Source of the DNA: Curvibacter lanceolatus ATCC 14669
Lineage (GTDB): Bacteria; Pseudomonadota; Gammaproteobacteria; Burkholderiales; Burkholderiaceae_C
Direction of reading: 5' to 3'
Assembly: GCF_000381265.1 (NCBI RefSeq)
Contig: NZ_KB906267.1
Coordinates: 62,001 to 126,000 of the forward strand
Length of the DNA stretch: 64,000 nucleotides
Shown here: positions 1 through 10,192 of the stretch, one piece after another
Numbering within the stretch: the stretch's first letter is position 1
How the letters are laid out: the number at the start of each line of letters is the position of its first letter
Position numbers and translations under genes: made by a program
Notes under the pieces: generated by a model
Told to the model about the DNA's origin: nothing
The model's input: the letters and a program-made list of their open reading frames with translations, nothing else
Database searches by the model: none

Positions 1-1260
1 ACCCCCAGCGGCTTTGCCTTTCTGCTCGACAAGGAGGGCCGCATCCTGGCCCACCCCGACAAGCAGTTGATCCTCAAGCCCATGGGCGCGCTGTCCAAGG
101 ACATCACCCCCGATCTGCTGGGCCAGGCCAGCCAGGGCGAGCACGAGCCCGAGGTGGCCGGCATCGGTGGCGAGGCCTACCTGCTCAAGGCCGCCCCGGT
201 GCCCGAGACCGACTGGGTGCTGGTGACCGCAGCCCAGCGCCGTGAAGCCCTGAGCCGGCTCGACCGCCTGCTGCTCAGCGTGGCGGGCGCCCTGGTGGTG
301 GTCGGGGTGCTGGCCGGTCTGATGGCCATGGGCACCGTGCACGCCCTGCTGGGCGGCCTGACCCGCGTGCGCAACGCCATGCGCCAGATCGGCTCGGGCA
401 CGGGCGACCTGACGCAGCGCCTGCCCATCAAGGGGCGCGACGAGATCGACGAGATCGCCACCGCTTTCAATGACTTCGTGGGCAAGATCGAGGCGGTGAT
501 GCGCGACGTCAGCCACACCAGCGAATCCATCGCCACGGCCTCCAGCGAGATCGCCCTGGGCTCGCAGGACCTGAGCAGCCGCACCGAACAGACCGCCAGC
601 AACCTCGAAGAAGCCTCGGCCTCGATGGAGCAGCTGACGCAACTGGTCAACCACAGCGCCCAGAACGCGGCCCATGGCCGCGATCTGGCCACCCGCTCGG
701 TCGACATGGCCGACCGCGGCGGCCTGGTGATGGGCCAGGTGGTGGAGACCATGAGCGACATCTCGAACAGCTCACGCCGCATCTCGGACATCACCTCGGT
801 GATCGACGGAATCGCCTTCCAGACCAACATCCTGGCCCTGAACGCGGCCGTCGAGGCCGCACGGGCCGGCGAGCAAGGGCGCGGCTTTGCCGTGGTGGCT
901 TCCGAGGTGCGCTCGCTGGCCAGCCGCTCGGCCGAGGCCGCCAAGGAGATCAAGACCCTGATCGGGGCCAGCGTGGAGCGGGTGGAAGACGGCGGCCGCC
1001 TGGTCGGCGAGGCCGGACAGGCCATGACCGAGATCGTGCAGAGCGTGAAACAGGTCACCACCATCGTGCAGGAGATCAGCACCGGCACCACCGACCAGAG
1101 CCGCGGCATCGGCGAGATCAATGCCGCCGTGGCCCACCTCGACCAGATGACCCAACAGAACGCGGCCCTGGTCGAACAATCGGCCGCCGCGGCCGAAAGC
1201 CTGAAGGAACAGGCCGCCCACCTGGCCGCCGTGGTGGCCACCTTCAAGATCAGCCGCTGA
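1..1260 (+). CDS. Methyl-accepting chemotaxis protein, 5'-truncated by window edge
   Basis: This is the C-terminal 419 residues of a chemoreceptor; the reading frame is open from base 1, so the true start lies upstream. The first ~60 residues ([16 protein letters not shown]) look like the end of a dCache periplasmic ligand-binding domain. A transmembrane helix follows ([20 protein letters not shown]), then a HAMP domain (around [18 protein letters not shown]), then the cytoplasmic signalling coiled coil with the conserved hairpin tip ([20 protein letters not shown]). It would sense a small molecule in the periplasm and control CheA through CheW. There is no C-terminal NWETF-type pentapeptide for CheR/CheB tethering. 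No che genes are nearby, so this is a dispersed receptor. The ligand cannot be told from this fragment. Confidence 0.95.
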   Translation, partial: TPSGFAFLLDKEGRILAHPDKQLILKPMGALSKDITPDLLGQASQGEHEPEVAGIGGEAYLLKAAPVPETDWVLVTAAQRREALSRLDRLLLSVAGALVVVGVLAGLMAMGTVHALLGGLTRVRNAMRQIGSGTGDLTQRLPIKGRDEIDEIATAFNDFVGKIEAVMRDVSHTSESIATASSEIALGSQDLSSRTEQTASNLEEASASMEQLTQLVNHSAQNAAHGRDLATRSVDMADRGGLVMGQVVETMSDISNSSRRISDITSVIDGIAFQTNILALNAAVEAARAGEQGRGFAVVASEVRSLASRSAEAAKEIKTLIGASVERVEDGGRLVGEAGQAMTEIVQSVKQVTTIVQEISTGTTDQSRGIGEINAAVAHLDQMTQQNAALVEQSAAAAESLKEQAAHLAAVVATFKISR

Positions 1261-1341
1261 CCCCGCGGCTGCCGGGTGGGGCCCGGGCATGCGAAAATCG
1301 CCGGCTTTGCCTTCCAACACCGGCACCGGCCGGGACTTGCC

Positions 1342-3381
1342 ATGATCACGCTCAAGAACATCGTCTTGCGACGCAGCGCCAAAGTGCTGCTCGACAAGGT
1401 TTCCGTCACCCTCAACCCGGGGGAGAAGGTAGGCCTGGTCGGTCGCAACGGGGCCGGCAAGTCCACCCTGTTTGCCTTGCTGAACGGCAGCCTGCATGAA
1501 GACGGCGGCGATTTCTACATCCCCGCCCAATGGCGCATGGCCCAGGTGGCCCAGAACATGCCCGAGACCGATGAAAGCGCGACCGATTTCGTGCTCAATG
1601 GCGATACCCGTCTGGCCGAATTGCGCACGCAGTTGCGGGCGCTGGAAGACGCCGATGCCTCTTACGACGACCACGACCACGGCATGGCCATGGCCCAGCT
1701 CTACACCGACCTGGCCGACGCGGGTGACCACGACGCCGTGCCGCGCGCCCAGTCGCTGATCCTGGGCCTGGGTTTTCAGAGCCACGAACTGGACCGGCCG
1801 GTGAACAGCTTCTCGGGCGGCTGGCGCATGCGCCTGCAGTTGGCCCGGGCACTGATGTGCCCGTCCGACCTGCTGCTGCTGGACGAACCCACCAACCACT
1901 TGGACTTGGACGCCCTGGTCTGGCTGGAGGCCTGGCTCAAGCGTTACGCGGGCACCATGATCGTGATCAGCCACGACCGCGAGTTCCTGGACGCCGTGAC
2001 CAATGTCACCCTGCACATCGACAACGCCCAATTGGTGCGCTACGGCGGCAACTACAGCGCCTTCGAAACCCTGCAGGCCCAGCAGATGGAGCTGCAGGCT
2101 GCGGCCTTCTCCAAGCAGCAGGACAAGATTGCCCACCTGCAGAAGTTCATTGACCGCTTCAAAGCCAAGGCCAGCAAGGCCAAGCAGGCGCAAAGCCGGG
2201 TCAAGGCCCTGGAGCGCATGGAGAAGATCGCACCCATCCTGGCCAATGCCGAGTTCACTTTCGAGTTCAAGGAACCGACCAACCTGCCCAACCCCATGCT
2301 GGCCATCAGCGATGCGGCCTTCGGCTACCAGACCGACGAGGGCAACAAGTACATCCTCAGCGGCGTCAACCGCTCGGTGCTGGCCGGTCAACGCATCGGC
2401 ATCCTGGGCGCCAACGGCCAGGGCAAATCAACCCTGGTCAAGACCATTGCCCGCGAGATGAAGCCCCTGGGCGGTACCGTGACCGAAGGCAAGGGCCTGT
2501 CCATCGGCTACTTTGCCCAGCAGGAACTGGACGTGCTGCGCAGCGGCGAGAACCCGCTGGAGCACATGATCCGCCTGGCCAAGGAGCTGGGTCCGAACGC
2601 CCGCGAATCCTCGCGCGAGCAAGACCTGCGCAACTACCTGGGCACCTTCAACTTCAGCGGCGACATGGTCAAGCAGGCCGTAGGCACCATGAGCGGCGGC
2701 GAAAAAGCCCGCCTGGTGCTGGCCATGATCGTGTGGCAGCGCCCCAACCTGCTGCTGCTGGACGAACCCACCAACCACCTGGACCTGGCCACCCGCGAGG
2801 CCCTGGCCATGGCCCTCAACGAATTTGAAGGCACCGTGATGCTGGTCAGCCACGACCGTGCCCTGCTGCGCTCGGTGTGCGACGAGTTCTGGCTGGTGGG
2901 CCGTGGCGTGGTCGGCCCCTTCGATGGCGACCTGGACGACTACCAGCGCTACCTGCTCGACGAATCCAAGCGCCTGCGCGAAGTGGCCAAGGAAACGCAA
3001 CGCACCCTCGAAGCCGAAGCCCAGGCCAGCCAAGCCGCTGCCGCCGAGGCGGCGCGCGCCGCCGAAGCTGCAGCCAAAGCAGCAGCGCCGGCGCCTGCCA
3101 TCGCCTCACGCGACCAGCGCAAGCTCGACGCCCAGGCGCGCCAGGCGCTGGCCGAAAAGACCCGCCCCCTCAAGAAAGAGCTGGAGCAGGTGGACCAGCG
3201 CATGGCTCAGCTTGGCCAGGACAAGACCGCCCTGGAAGAACGCCTGAGCACCCCCCTGCCCCCGGCCGAGATCGCCGAAAGCGGCAAGAAGCTGAAAGCC
3301 ATCGGCGATGAGCTGGAACGGCTTGAAGAGCGCTGGCTGGCGCTGAACGAACAAATCGAAACCCTGACGCAGGCGGCCTGA
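1342..3381 (+). CDS. yheS: ABC-F family ATPase, YheS type
   Basis: This 679-residue soluble protein has two ABC ATPase domains and no membrane segments, the mark of the ABC-F family, whose members act on ribosomes in translation. Domain 1 has the Walker A GRNGAGKST, signature SGGWRMRLQLARAL and Walker B LLLLDEPTNHLDLDA; domain 2 has GANGQGKST, SGGEKARLVLAMIV and LLLLDEPTNHLDL. Between them is the ABC-F linker with the lysine-rich run FKAKASKAKQAQSR. The C-terminus is an Ala-rich stretch leading into a charged coiled coil. I chose the ATG at 1342 (MITLKNIVLRR) because it matches the usual YheS/Uup start; the frame is open further upstream but that extension looks non-coding. The closest remembered homologue is E. 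coli YheS. Its exact ribosomal role is not established. Confidence 0.93.
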   Translation: MITLKNIVLRRSAKVLLDKVSVTLNPGEKVGLVGRNGAGKSTLFALLNGSLHEDGGDFYIPAQWRMAQVAQNMPETDESATDFVLNGDTRLAELRTQLRALEDADASYDDHDHGMAMAQLYTDLADAGDHDAVPRAQSLILGLGFQSHELDRPVNSFSGGWRMRLQLARALMCPSDLLLLDEPTNHLDLDALVWLEAWLKRYAGTMIVISHDREFLDAVTNVTLHIDNAQLVRYGGNYSAFETLQAQQMELQAAAFSKQQDKIAHLQKFIDRFKAKASKAKQAQSRVKALERMEKIAPILANAEFTFEFKEPTNLPNPMLAISDAAFGYQTDEGNKYILSGVNRSVLAGQRIGILGANGQGKSTLVKTIAREMKPLGGTVTEGKGLSIGYFAQQELDVLRSGENPLEHMIRLAKELGPNARESSREQDLRNYLGTFNFSGDMVKQAVGTMSGGEKARLVLAMIVWQRPNLLLLDEPTNHLDLATREALAMALNEFEGTVMLVSHDRALLRSVCDEFWLVGRGVVGPFDGDLDDYQRYLLDESKRLREVAKETQRTLEAEAQASQAAAAEAARAAEAAAKAAAPAPAIASRDQRKLDAQARQALAEKTRPLKKELEQVDQRMAQLGQDKTALEERLSTPLPPAEIAESGKKLKAIGDELERLEERWLALNEQIETLTQAA

Positions 3382-3439
3382 GGCGCAGGTCAGGCTTCGG
3401 TCGTCGCACAATGGCGCCAGTGACCTGCCTGGAGCCCCC

Positions 3440-3928
3440 ATGCCCGACAAAACCCTGGCCCTGACCCATGGCCAAGCCGATCTGCAGCGCGCCGTGCTGA
3501 ACAGCCGGCGCCTGCTGAACAAGCGCGCGCTGTGGGCTGCAGCGGCCGCCGCCCTGCCCGTGCCGGGCCTGGATTTCGCGGTGGATGCCGCCTTGCTGTC
3601 GCGCCTGATTCCCCAGATCAGCCATGAATTCGGTCTGTCGGGCGTGCAGCTGGACCGCCTGTCACCGGACCGGCGAGAACAGGTCCAAAAAGCGGTTGCG
3701 GTGGTGGGCTCGTTGCTGATCGGGCGCTTTCTCAGTGCCGAGCTGATGCTGACACTGGCCGCCAAGGCCGGTCTGCGCCTGACCGCAGGCCAGGCCGCCC
3801 GTTATGTGCCCATTGCCGGCCAGGCCTTGTCGGCCGCCATGGGCTATGCGGCCGTGCGGGCCCTGGGTGAGCAGCACATTCGCGAATGTGTGCTGGTGCG
3901 TCAGGCGCTGCCACCCGCGCCTGAATGA
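3440..3928 (+). CDS. Small DUF697-like membrane-associated protein
   Basis: A 162-residue protein with two hydrophobic segments rich in Ala, Gly and Pro. The pattern PVPGLDFAVDAALLSRLIPQI, then a long helix, then YVPIAGQALSAAMGYAAVRALGEQHI resembles the C-terminal helical module of DUF697/YcjF-type proteins, which in other proteins follows a GTPase domain. Here there is no GTPase. The ATG at 3440 follows a short gap after the ABC-F gene, so the two may be co-transcribed. The family assignment rests on the two PGLD/PIAGQ signatures and is tentative. I cannot assign a function. Confidence 0.65.
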   Translation: MPDKTLALTHGQADLQRAVLNSRRLLNKRALWAAAAAALPVPGLDFAVDAALLSRLIPQISHEFGLSGVQLDRLSPDRREQVQKAVAVVGSLLIGRFLSAELMLTLAAKAGLRLTAGQAARYVPIAGQALSAAMGYAAVRALGEQHIRECVLVRQALPPAPE

Positions 3929-3957
3929 GGCGCTAAGGGATCCCCGGCGCCGAGGGA

Positions 3958-4347
3958 TCAGGGGCGGTACAGGGCGCAGAGCTTGTGACCGTCCGGGTCC
4001 CGCACATAGGCCAGGTACATCGAACCCAACTTGCCTTCGCGCAGACCCGGTGGGTCTTCGATCGAGATGCCGCCATGGGCCACGGCGGTGTCATGGAACT
4101 GCTTGAGTTGTTCGGGCGAGTTGCACTTGAAGCCCAGGGTGAAGCCGTTGGATGCGGTGGCGGGCTGGCCATCGATGGGCTCACTGAGGCCGAAGGTGCT
4201 GCCGTCGTGGCGGTAGAACAGGCGGGTCTGGCCGGTGGCGTTCACATTGCGCATCGGCTCGCCGGCGCCCAACACGCCGAGCACCGCGTCATAGAAACGC
4301 TTGGACCGTTCGATGTCGTTGCTGCCGAGCATCACGTGGTTCAACAT
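3958..4347 (-). CDS. VOC (glyoxalase/bleomycin-resistance) family protein
   Basis: A 129-residue protein with the vicinal-oxygen-chelate fold: MLNHVMLGSNDIERSKRFYDAVLG is the first beta-alpha-beta unit and the C-terminal half (SMYLAYVRDPDGHKLCALY) is the second, with the DPDGH signature near the metal-binding glutamate position. Members include glyoxalase I and extradiol dioxygenases, but most short bacterial ones are uncharacterised. The gene ends about 30 bases from the convergent upstream gene, and an inverted repeat (GATCCC...GGGATC, 3939-3959) overlaps its stop codon. No substrate can be named from sequence alone. Confidence 0.88.
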   Translation of the reverse strand: MLNHVMLGSNDIERSKRFYDAVLGVLGAGEPMRNVNATGQTRLFYRHDGSTFGLSEPIDGQPATASNGFTLGFKCNSPEQLKQFHDTAVAHGGISIEDPPGLREGKLGSMYLAYVRDPDGHKLCALYRP

Positions 4348-4465
4348 GGGGATTTCCTTTTGGTTTTCACGGGGGTGAGGGATGCTAGCGCAGGAATGCG
4401 CCCTGGCCGGGCCCGCTGGAGTCGCCTGTGCGGCAGCTGAGTGCCAGCCCGGGGTTCACCAGCAC

Positions 4466-6121
4466 TCAGTCCAGCGCCGCGTGCACCAGCGTGCGGGTGT
4501 AGTCGCTTTGCGGCTGCTCCAGCACCTGGGCCACGGGGCCGGATTCGACCACCTGGCCGTCCTTCATCACCAGCACCTCGTGCGCCATGGCACGGATGAC
4601 GGCGATGTCGTGGGTGATCAACAGGTAGCTCAGGCCACGCTCGCGCTGCAGCTGCTGCAGCAATTGCAGCACCTGCTTCTGGATGCTCACATCGAGCGCG
4701 CTGGTGGGTTCGTCCAGCACCAGCAGGCGCGGGCCCACGATGAGAGCCCGGGCGATGGCCAGGCGCTGGCGCTGCCCGCCCGAAAATTCATGCGGGTAGC
4801 GGGCCAGCAAGCCGGGGAACTGCGCCTCGCCCAGGCCCACATCGGCCAGGGCCTGGGCCACGCGGGCACGGCGCTGGGTCTCGCTCAAGCCGGGCTCGTG
4901 CACCAGCAGGCCTTCGCCCACGATCTCCTCCACCGTGAGACGGGGCGACAGCGATGAAAACGGGTCTTGAAACACCACCTGCACCTGGCGCCGCAAGGCC
5001 CGGTGGGCCGGCGTGTTGCGCGTGCCCAGGCCTTGCCAGCCCTGCTCGCCCGCGGCGCCAAAGCGCAGCGTGCCCTGGCTGGGCAGCAGGCCCAACACGG
5101 CCTGGGCCAGGGTGGACTTGCCCGAACCCGACTCGCCCACCACGCCCAGGGTGCGGCCCTGGGGCAGGCTGAAGCGGGCCCCCTGCACGGCCACGAACTC
5201 ACCGCGCCCCCACCAGCCGCGCCAACCCGGCAGGGCCACCGGGTAGACCACGCGCAGGGCCTCGGCCTGCAACTCGGTGGGGGGAGCCGGCTCGGCAGGG
5301 TTGGCCTCCACCACATCGCGGCGGGGCAGGCTGTCGAGCAGCTTGCGGGTGTAGGCGTGCTGGGGCTGGGCAAACACCTCGTTGACGGCGCCCTGCTCCA
5401 CCAGCACGCCGTTTTCCATCACCGCCACCCGGTCGGCAAAGCGGCGCACCATCTGCAGGTCGTGGGTGATCAGCAGCACGGCCATGCCGGTGCGGCGCTG
5501 CAAATCGGCCAGCAGATCCAGGATCTGCGCACGCAGCGTCACATCCAACGCGGTGGTGGGCTCGTCGGCCAGCAGCAGGCGCGGCTCTGTGGCCAGCGCC
5601 ATGGCGATCATGGCGCGCTGGCGTTGGCCGCCCGACAACTGGTGCGGGTAGCTGCGGGCACGTCGCTCCGGCTCGGGGATGCCAGTGTCGGCCAGGGCCT
5701 TCACCGCCAGAGGCCAGGCCTGCTGGCGGTTCAGGCCCTTCTTGAGTTGCAGCACCTCCACGATCTGCTCGCCCACCGTGAACAGCGGGTTGAGGGCGGT
5801 CATGGGCTCCTGGAAGATCATGGCGATGTCGTCGCCCCGCAGGCCTTGCAGCTCGCGCTCGGGCAGGCTCAGCAAGTCGCGCATCGGCGCGCCAGGGGCG
5901 GTGTCGCGCAGCAGCACACAACCCTGGCAGCGGGCGTGTGCGGCCAGGCGCAACAGGCTCAGCGCGGTGACCGACTTGCCCGAGCCCGACTCGCCCACCA
6001 GGGCCAGTTTCTCGCCCGCAGCCAGGTTGAAGCTGATGCCATGCACCACCTCCTTGCCGTCAAAGGCGATGCGCAGGTCCTGCACCTGCAACAGCGGTGC
6101 GTCGGTGGTCGGGGTGTTCAT
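4466..6121 (-). CDS. yejF: Peptide ABC transporter, fused dual ATP-binding protein (YejF-like)
   Basis: This 551-residue protein carries two ABC ATPase domains in one chain and drives import by the YejB/YejE permeases. Domain 1: Walker A GESGSGKS, signature [14 protein letters not shown], Walker [14 protein letters not shown]. Domain 2: [37 protein letters not shown]. The family moves oligopeptides, and in E. coli YejABEF also takes up microcin C. Its ATG overlaps the stop of the preceding permease gene by 4 bases (ATGA), showing translational coupling. It is the last gene of the four-gene operon. Confidence 0.93.
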   Translation of the reverse strand: MNTPTTDAPLLQVQDLRIAFDGKEVVHGISFNLAAGEKLALVGESGSGKSVTALSLLRLAAHARCQGCVLLRDTAPGAPMRDLLSLPERELQGLRGDDIAMIFQEPMTALNPLFTVGEQIVEVLQLKKGLNRQQAWPLAVKALADTGIPEPERRARSYPHQLSGGQRQRAMIAMALATEPRLLLADEPTTALDVTLRAQILDLLADLQRRTGMAVLLITHDLQMVRRFADRVAVMENGVLVEQGAVNEVFAQPQHAYTRKLLDSLPRRDVVEANPAEPAPPTELQAEALRVVYPVALPGWRGWWGRGEFVAVQGARFSLPQGRTLGVVGESGSGKSTLAQAVLGLLPSQGTLRFGAAGEQGWQGLGTRNTPAHRALRRQVQVVFQDPFSSLSPRLTVEEIVGEGLLVHEPGLSETQRRARVAQALADVGLGEAQFPGLLARYPHEFSGGQRQRLAIARALIVGPRLLVLDEPTSALDVSIQKQVLQLLQQLQRERGLSYLLITHDIAVIRAMAHEVLVMKDGQVVESGPVAQVLEQPQSDYTRTLVHAALD

Positions 6122-7188
6122 GCCTGGGCCTCCGCCTGACGCGGGTCGAGGGCATCACGCAGCGCGTCGCCCATGAAAGTGAGCAGCAGCAGGGTGATCA
6201 CCAGCACGCCGAAGGTCGACAGCGAGATCCACCAGGCGTCGATGTTGCTTTTGCCCTGGCTCAGCAACTCCCCCAGCGAGGGCGTGCCGGGCGGCACCCC
6301 CAGGCCCAGAAAATCGAGCGAGGTGAGCGCCAGGATGGCCGCACTCATTCGAAAGGGCAAAAAGGTGACCACCGGGGTCAGGCTGTTGGGCAGGATGTGG
6401 CGCCAGATGATCTGGGTGTTCGACACCCCCAGGGCACGGGCGGCCTTCACGTAGTCGAGCTGGCGGTTGCGCAGAAATTCGGCCCGCACATAGTCCGACA
6501 GGCCCATCCAGCCGAACAGGCTGAGCAGCACCAGCAGCAGGGCCACACTGGGCGCGAACACCGCGCTGAAGATGATCAGCAGGTACAGCTCGGGCATGGA
6601 GCCCCAGATTTCGATGAAACGCTGGAAGGCCAGGTCGGTGCGCCCGCCAAAATAGCCTTGCACCGCCCCGGTCAGCACCCCCAGCAGCACCCCCGACACC
6701 GTGAGCGCCAGGGCAAACAGCACGCTGACGCGAAAGCCGTAAATCAGCTGGGCCAGCAGGTCACGCCCCCGGTCATCGGTACCCAGCCAGTTGTCGCGGC
6801 TGGGGCCGGAGGGGTTGGGCTCTTTGGCGAAGTAGTTCAGGGTTTTGGGGCCGTAGGGGTTGGGGGCAAACACCGCCCAGTTGCCGGGCTGGGCCAGTTG
6901 CTGGCGGATGAAGGGGTCGAGGTAGTCGGTGGGGGTTTCGAAGTCGCCGCCAAACACTTTCTCGGGGTAGTCGTTCCACATCGGGAAGTAGGTCTGGCCG
7001 GCATAGCGCACCACGAGCGGGCGGTCGTTGGAGATCAGCTCGGCGCCCAGGCTCATCAGCACCAGGGCTGCAAACAGCAGCAGGCTCCAGTAGCCCAGGC
7101 GGTTGCGCTTGAAGCGCAGCCAGGCGCGGCGCGAGGGGCTGAGGCTGGCGGGCACAGACACGGTGGGTGATTCAATCGAATTTGACAC
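6118..7188 (-). CDS. yejE: Peptide ABC transporter permease (YejE-like)
   Basis: An inner-membrane permease of the DppC/OppC class. It starts with a short cytoplasmic tail, then a first membrane helix (GYWSLLLFAALVLMSLGAEL), a periplasmic loop with LGTDDRGRDLLAQLIYGFR, and the permease core with the EAA-type loop near DYVKAARALGVSNTQIIWRHIL that contacts the ATPase. Two starts are possible: ATG at 7206, with 35 bases of overlap with the upstream gene, or GTG at 7188 with 17 bases of overlap. I prefer 7188 because GGGTGGA lies at a fitting distance upstream. It pairs with the YejB-like permease. Confidence 0.92.
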   Translation of the reverse strand: MSNSIESPTVSVPASLSPSRRAWLRFKRNRLGYWSLLLFAALVLMSLGAELISNDRPLVVRYAGQTYFPMWNDYPEKVFGGDFETPTDYLDPFIRQQLAQPGNWAVFAPNPYGPKTLNYFAKEPNPSGPSRDNWLGTDDRGRDLLAQLIYGFRVSVLFALALTVSGVLLGVLTGAVQGYFGGRTDLAFQRFIEIWGSMPELYLLIIFSAVFAPSVALLLVLLSLFGWMGLSDYVRAEFLRNRQLDYVKAARALGVSNTQIIWRHILPNSLTPVVTFLPFRMSAAILALTSLDFLGLGVPPGTPSLGELLSQGKSNIDAWWISLSTFGVLVITLLLLTFMGDALRDALDPRQAEAQA

Positions 7189-8197
7189 GGGGGTCCACCC
7201 AGACATAGGACAGATCAGAAATCAGCTTGGTCACCAGGCCGATCAGCGTGAACAGGTACAGCGTGCCCAGCACCACTGGGTAGTCGCGCCGGATCACGCT
7301 CTCATAGCTCAGCAGGCCCAGGCCGTCGAGCGAGAACAGGGTCTCGATCAGCAGCGAGCCGGTGAAGAAGGCGCCCACAAAGGCCGCCGGAAAGCCGGTG
7401 ATGATGGGGATCAGCGCGTTGCGGAACACGTGCTTCCACAGCACCTGGCGCTCGCTCAGGCCCTTGGCGCGGGCAGTGACCACGTACTGCTTGCGGATCT
7501 CTTCGAGAAAGGCGTTCTTGGTCAGCATGGCCGTCACGGCAAAACTGCCCAGCACCATGGCCGTCACCGGCAGCGCGATGTGCCACAGGTAGTCGGTGAT
7601 GCGCGCCGGCCAGGCCAGATCGGCCCAATTGCTGGAGGTCAGCCCGCGCAGCGGGAACCACTGCAACTGCCCGCCAAAGATCACCAGCAGCGCCACTCCC
7701 AGCACAAAGCCCGGAATCGCATAGCCCACCAGGATCAGCAAGGTGGTCACCAGGTCGAAGCGCGAGCCCGCACGCACCGCCTTGGCCACCCCCAGGGGCA
7801 CGGCCACGCCGTAGCTGATGAAGAAGGTCCACAGGCCCAGGCTGGCCGACACGGGCAGCTTGTCGAGGATCAGTTGCCACACGTCCTTGTTCTGGAAAAA
7901 GCTCTTGCCCAGGTCGAAGCGGGCAAACTGGCCCAGCATCTGCACAAAGCGTTCGGCCGGCGGCTTGTCAAAGCCATACAAGGCCTTGATCTGCTCCAGC
8001 CGCTTCGGGTCCACACCCTGGCTGCCACGGTAGCTGCCACCGCCCTCGGCCCCGCGTTGGGCCCCGGCCTTGGCCTCGGCCAGGTACTGCTCGACCGGGC
8101 CCCCGGGCACGAACTGGATCACGGCGAAGGTCAGCAGCAACACCCCGAACAGGGTGGGCACCATCAGCAGCAGGCGTTTGACGATGTAGGCAAGCAT
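7172..8197 (-). CDS. yejB: Peptide ABC transporter permease (YejB-like)
   Basis: A 341-residue inner-membrane permease of the DppB/OppB class. It opens with the typical MLAYIVKRLLLMVPTLFGVL membrane helix and QFVPGGPVEQYL motif, and has the ATPase-contact loop near YVVTARAKGLSERQVLWKHV. The frame is open upstream to 8284, but the ATG at 8197 gives the family's usual N-terminus. A 100-residue periplasmic insertion after the first helix (around the Gly-rich AEGGGSYRGSQG) is typical of YejB rather than DppB. It lies 35 bases after the solute-binding protein gene. Confidence 0.92.
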   Translation of the reverse strand: MLAYIVKRLLLMVPTLFGVLLLTFAVIQFVPGGPVEQYLAEAKAGAQRGAEGGGSYRGSQGVDPKRLEQIKALYGFDKPPAERFVQMLGQFARFDLGKSFFQNKDVWQLILDKLPVSASLGLWTFFISYGVAVPLGVAKAVRAGSRFDLVTTLLILVGYAIPGFVLGVALLVIFGGQLQWFPLRGLTSSNWADLAWPARITDYLWHIALPVTAMVLGSFAVTAMLTKNAFLEEIRKQYVVTARAKGLSERQVLWKHVFRNALIPIITGFPAAFVGAFFTGSLLIETLFSLDGLGLLSYESVIRRDYPVVLGTLYLFTLIGLVTKLISDLSYVWVDPRVKFD

Positions 8198-8232
8198 GGG
8201 TGGGCTGGTGGGTGAGCGGGTGGTGACGGGGT

Positions 8233-10050
8233 TCAGGGCTTCTGGCCCGACGCTGGGCGGGCCCACCAGGTGTCGATCACCCACTCTTCCCCTGGGGCGT
8301 AGGGCGGCATGGTGGCCGGGCCCTGCAGGCGCCAGGCATCAAACACCAGGCGATGGGTGACGGCGGTGTACTGCGGAATCAGGTAGTGGCCGTGCATGAT
8401 CACGCGGTCCAGGGCGCGGCAGGCCGAGTGCAACTCGGCCTCGCTCTTGGCGGCGGTCATGCGGGCGATCAGGGCATCGACCGCCGGGCTCTTGACGCCG
8501 GCCATGTTGCCCGAATCCTCGGTGTCGGCGGCCTTGCTGCCGAACAGGTCGGCGTACTCCTGCCCCGGGGTGTGGGTGCCGGGCACGGCCAGCGTGATCA
8601 GGTCGAAATCGAACTTCTGGATGCGCTGCAGGTACAGCGCAAAGTCGACCGAGCGGAAGTTGAGCTTGACGCCCAGCTTCTCCAGATTGCGCCCCCAGGA
8701 GGCAAACGTGGCCATCTTGCCTTCGCTGCTGTCCAGGTACTCCAGCACCAGGGGCTCGCCCTGGGCGTTGCGCAGCGCGCCGTCGCGGTAGCGCCAGCCC
8801 GCCTCGGCCAGCAGGGCCTGGGCCCGGCGCAGGTTGCCGCGCAGCGACTGGTCGCCATCGGTGCGCGGCGGCTGCGCCATGGGGCCGAACACGGTGACCG
8901 GCAACTGCGCGCGCCAGGGCTCCAGCAAGGCCAGCTCGTCGGGGCCGGGGCTGCCGGTGGCCGCGCAGGCCGTGTTGCCGAACAGGCCCGTCACGCGCTG
9001 GTAGCTGCCATAGAAGAGCTGACGGTTCATCCATTCGAAATCAAGCGCCATCCCCAAGGCCTGCCGCACCCGGATGTCGTCCAGCGGCTTGCGCCGGGTG
9101 TTGAGGAAAAAGCTCTGGAAACCCGAAGGCAGCTGGTGCTTGAACTCGCGCTTGACCAGCTCGCCCGAATCGAAGCGCTTGCCATTGACGCGGCGCGCCC
9201 AGTCGCCAGCCGAATAAAAGCGCATCAGGTCGAACTCACCGGCCTTCAAGGCCTCAAGCTTGGCGGTGTTGTCCTTGTAGATCTTGACGGTGATGCGGTC
9301 GAAGTTGTCGCTGCCGCGCTTGACGTTGAGGTTGCGCGCCCAGTACTGCGGGTCGCGCACATAGCTGATGTCCTTGCCGAAGCGCACCGGGCCGATGCGG
9401 TAGGGGCCGCTGCCGATGGGGATGTCGGTCACCACCTCGCTGAAGCGTTTGCCCGCCCCCCACTGGTGGCTGAACACCGGCAGCCCCCCCACGGTCAGGG
9501 GCAGTTCGCGGTTGGGCTTTTTGAAACGGTAGCGCACGGTGCGCTCGTCCAGCACGTCCAGGCCCGCCACGTCTTCGAGTGTGGTCTTGTAGGCGGGCGA
9601 GGTGTCCGGGCCCATCAGCATGTCGTAGCTGTATTTCACGTCGCGGGCCAGCACCGGGTCGCCGTTGTGAAAGCGGGCCTCGGGGCGCAACTGGAAGGTG
9701 GCACTCAGCCCGTCGGCCGCCACGCTCACATCGCCCGCCAGCAGGCCATAGCCCGAGCCCACCTCGTCCATCGCGCCGGTGAGCAGGCTGTCGAACATCA
9801 GCGCGCTCAAGTAGGCCGGGGCCGAGCCCTTGAGGGTGAAGGGGTTGTACTTGTCGAAGGTGGAGGCACGGCTGTTGCTGACCAGGCGCAGTTCGCCGCC
9901 TTTGGGCGCCTGCGGGTTGACGTATTCGAAATGCGCAAAGCCGGCCGGGTACTTGGGTTGGCCCCACAGGGCGTAGGCCTGGCCGGCCCCGGCCGGGAAA
10001 GCACTCAACGCCGAAGCGGCAAGCAGGAAGCAAAAGCTCAAAGCACGCAT
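8233..10050 (-). CDS. yejA: Extracellular solute-binding protein, family 5 (YejA-like)
   Basis: A 605-residue periplasmic peptide-binding protein that delivers ligand to YejB/YejE. The N-terminus MRALSFCFLLAASALSAFPAGAG is a Sec signal peptide with likely cleavage after an Ala near residue 22-26. The mature start (AYALWGQPKYPAGFAHFEYV) and NPQAPKGGELRLV match YejA. The family-5 fold follows, including the RPEARFHNGDPVLARDVKYS signature. The open frame extends to 10242, but only the ATG at 10050 puts the signal peptide at the N-terminus. First gene of the operon; its promoter must lie in the 142 bases shared with divergent fabI. Confidence 0.93.
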   Translation of the reverse strand: MRALSFCFLLAASALSAFPAGAGQAYALWGQPKYPAGFAHFEYVNPQAPKGGELRLVSNSRASTFDKYNPFTLKGSAPAYLSALMFDSLLTGAMDEVGSGYGLLAGDVSVAADGLSATFQLRPEARFHNGDPVLARDVKYSYDMLMGPDTSPAYKTTLEDVAGLDVLDERTVRYRFKKPNRELPLTVGGLPVFSHQWGAGKRFSEVVTDIPIGSGPYRIGPVRFGKDISYVRDPQYWARNLNVKRGSDNFDRITVKIYKDNTAKLEALKAGEFDLMRFYSAGDWARRVNGKRFDSGELVKREFKHQLPSGFQSFFLNTRRKPLDDIRVRQALGMALDFEWMNRQLFYGSYQRVTGLFGNTACAATGSPGPDELALLEPWRAQLPVTVFGPMAQPPRTDGDQSLRGNLRRAQALLAEAGWRYRDGALRNAQGEPLVLEYLDSSEGKMATFASWGRNLEKLGVKLNFRSVDFALYLQRIQKFDFDLITLAVPGTHTPGQEYADLFGSKAADTEDSGNMAGVKSPAVDALIARMTAAKSEAELHSACRALDRVIMHGHYLIPQYTAVTHRLVFDAWRLQGPATMPPYAPGEEWVIDTWWARPASGQKP

Positions 10051-10192
10051 GAGACAATTCTGCCCTAGTCCGGGTGCTGCTTCAGGTAACCGGGCCTCTG
10101 CCGGCGCCACCGCCGCCAGGGGCCTGCCCAAGCGCCCCGGCCCCTGAACCCCGCCCGGCACCGCTGCCCGGGCCCCGATCTGGAGAACAAAA

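Noticed and set aside
8353-10068. Plus-strand open frame of about 570 codons opposite yejA
   Set aside because: Low-complexity antisense translation without a signal or domain; yejA is certain on the other strand.
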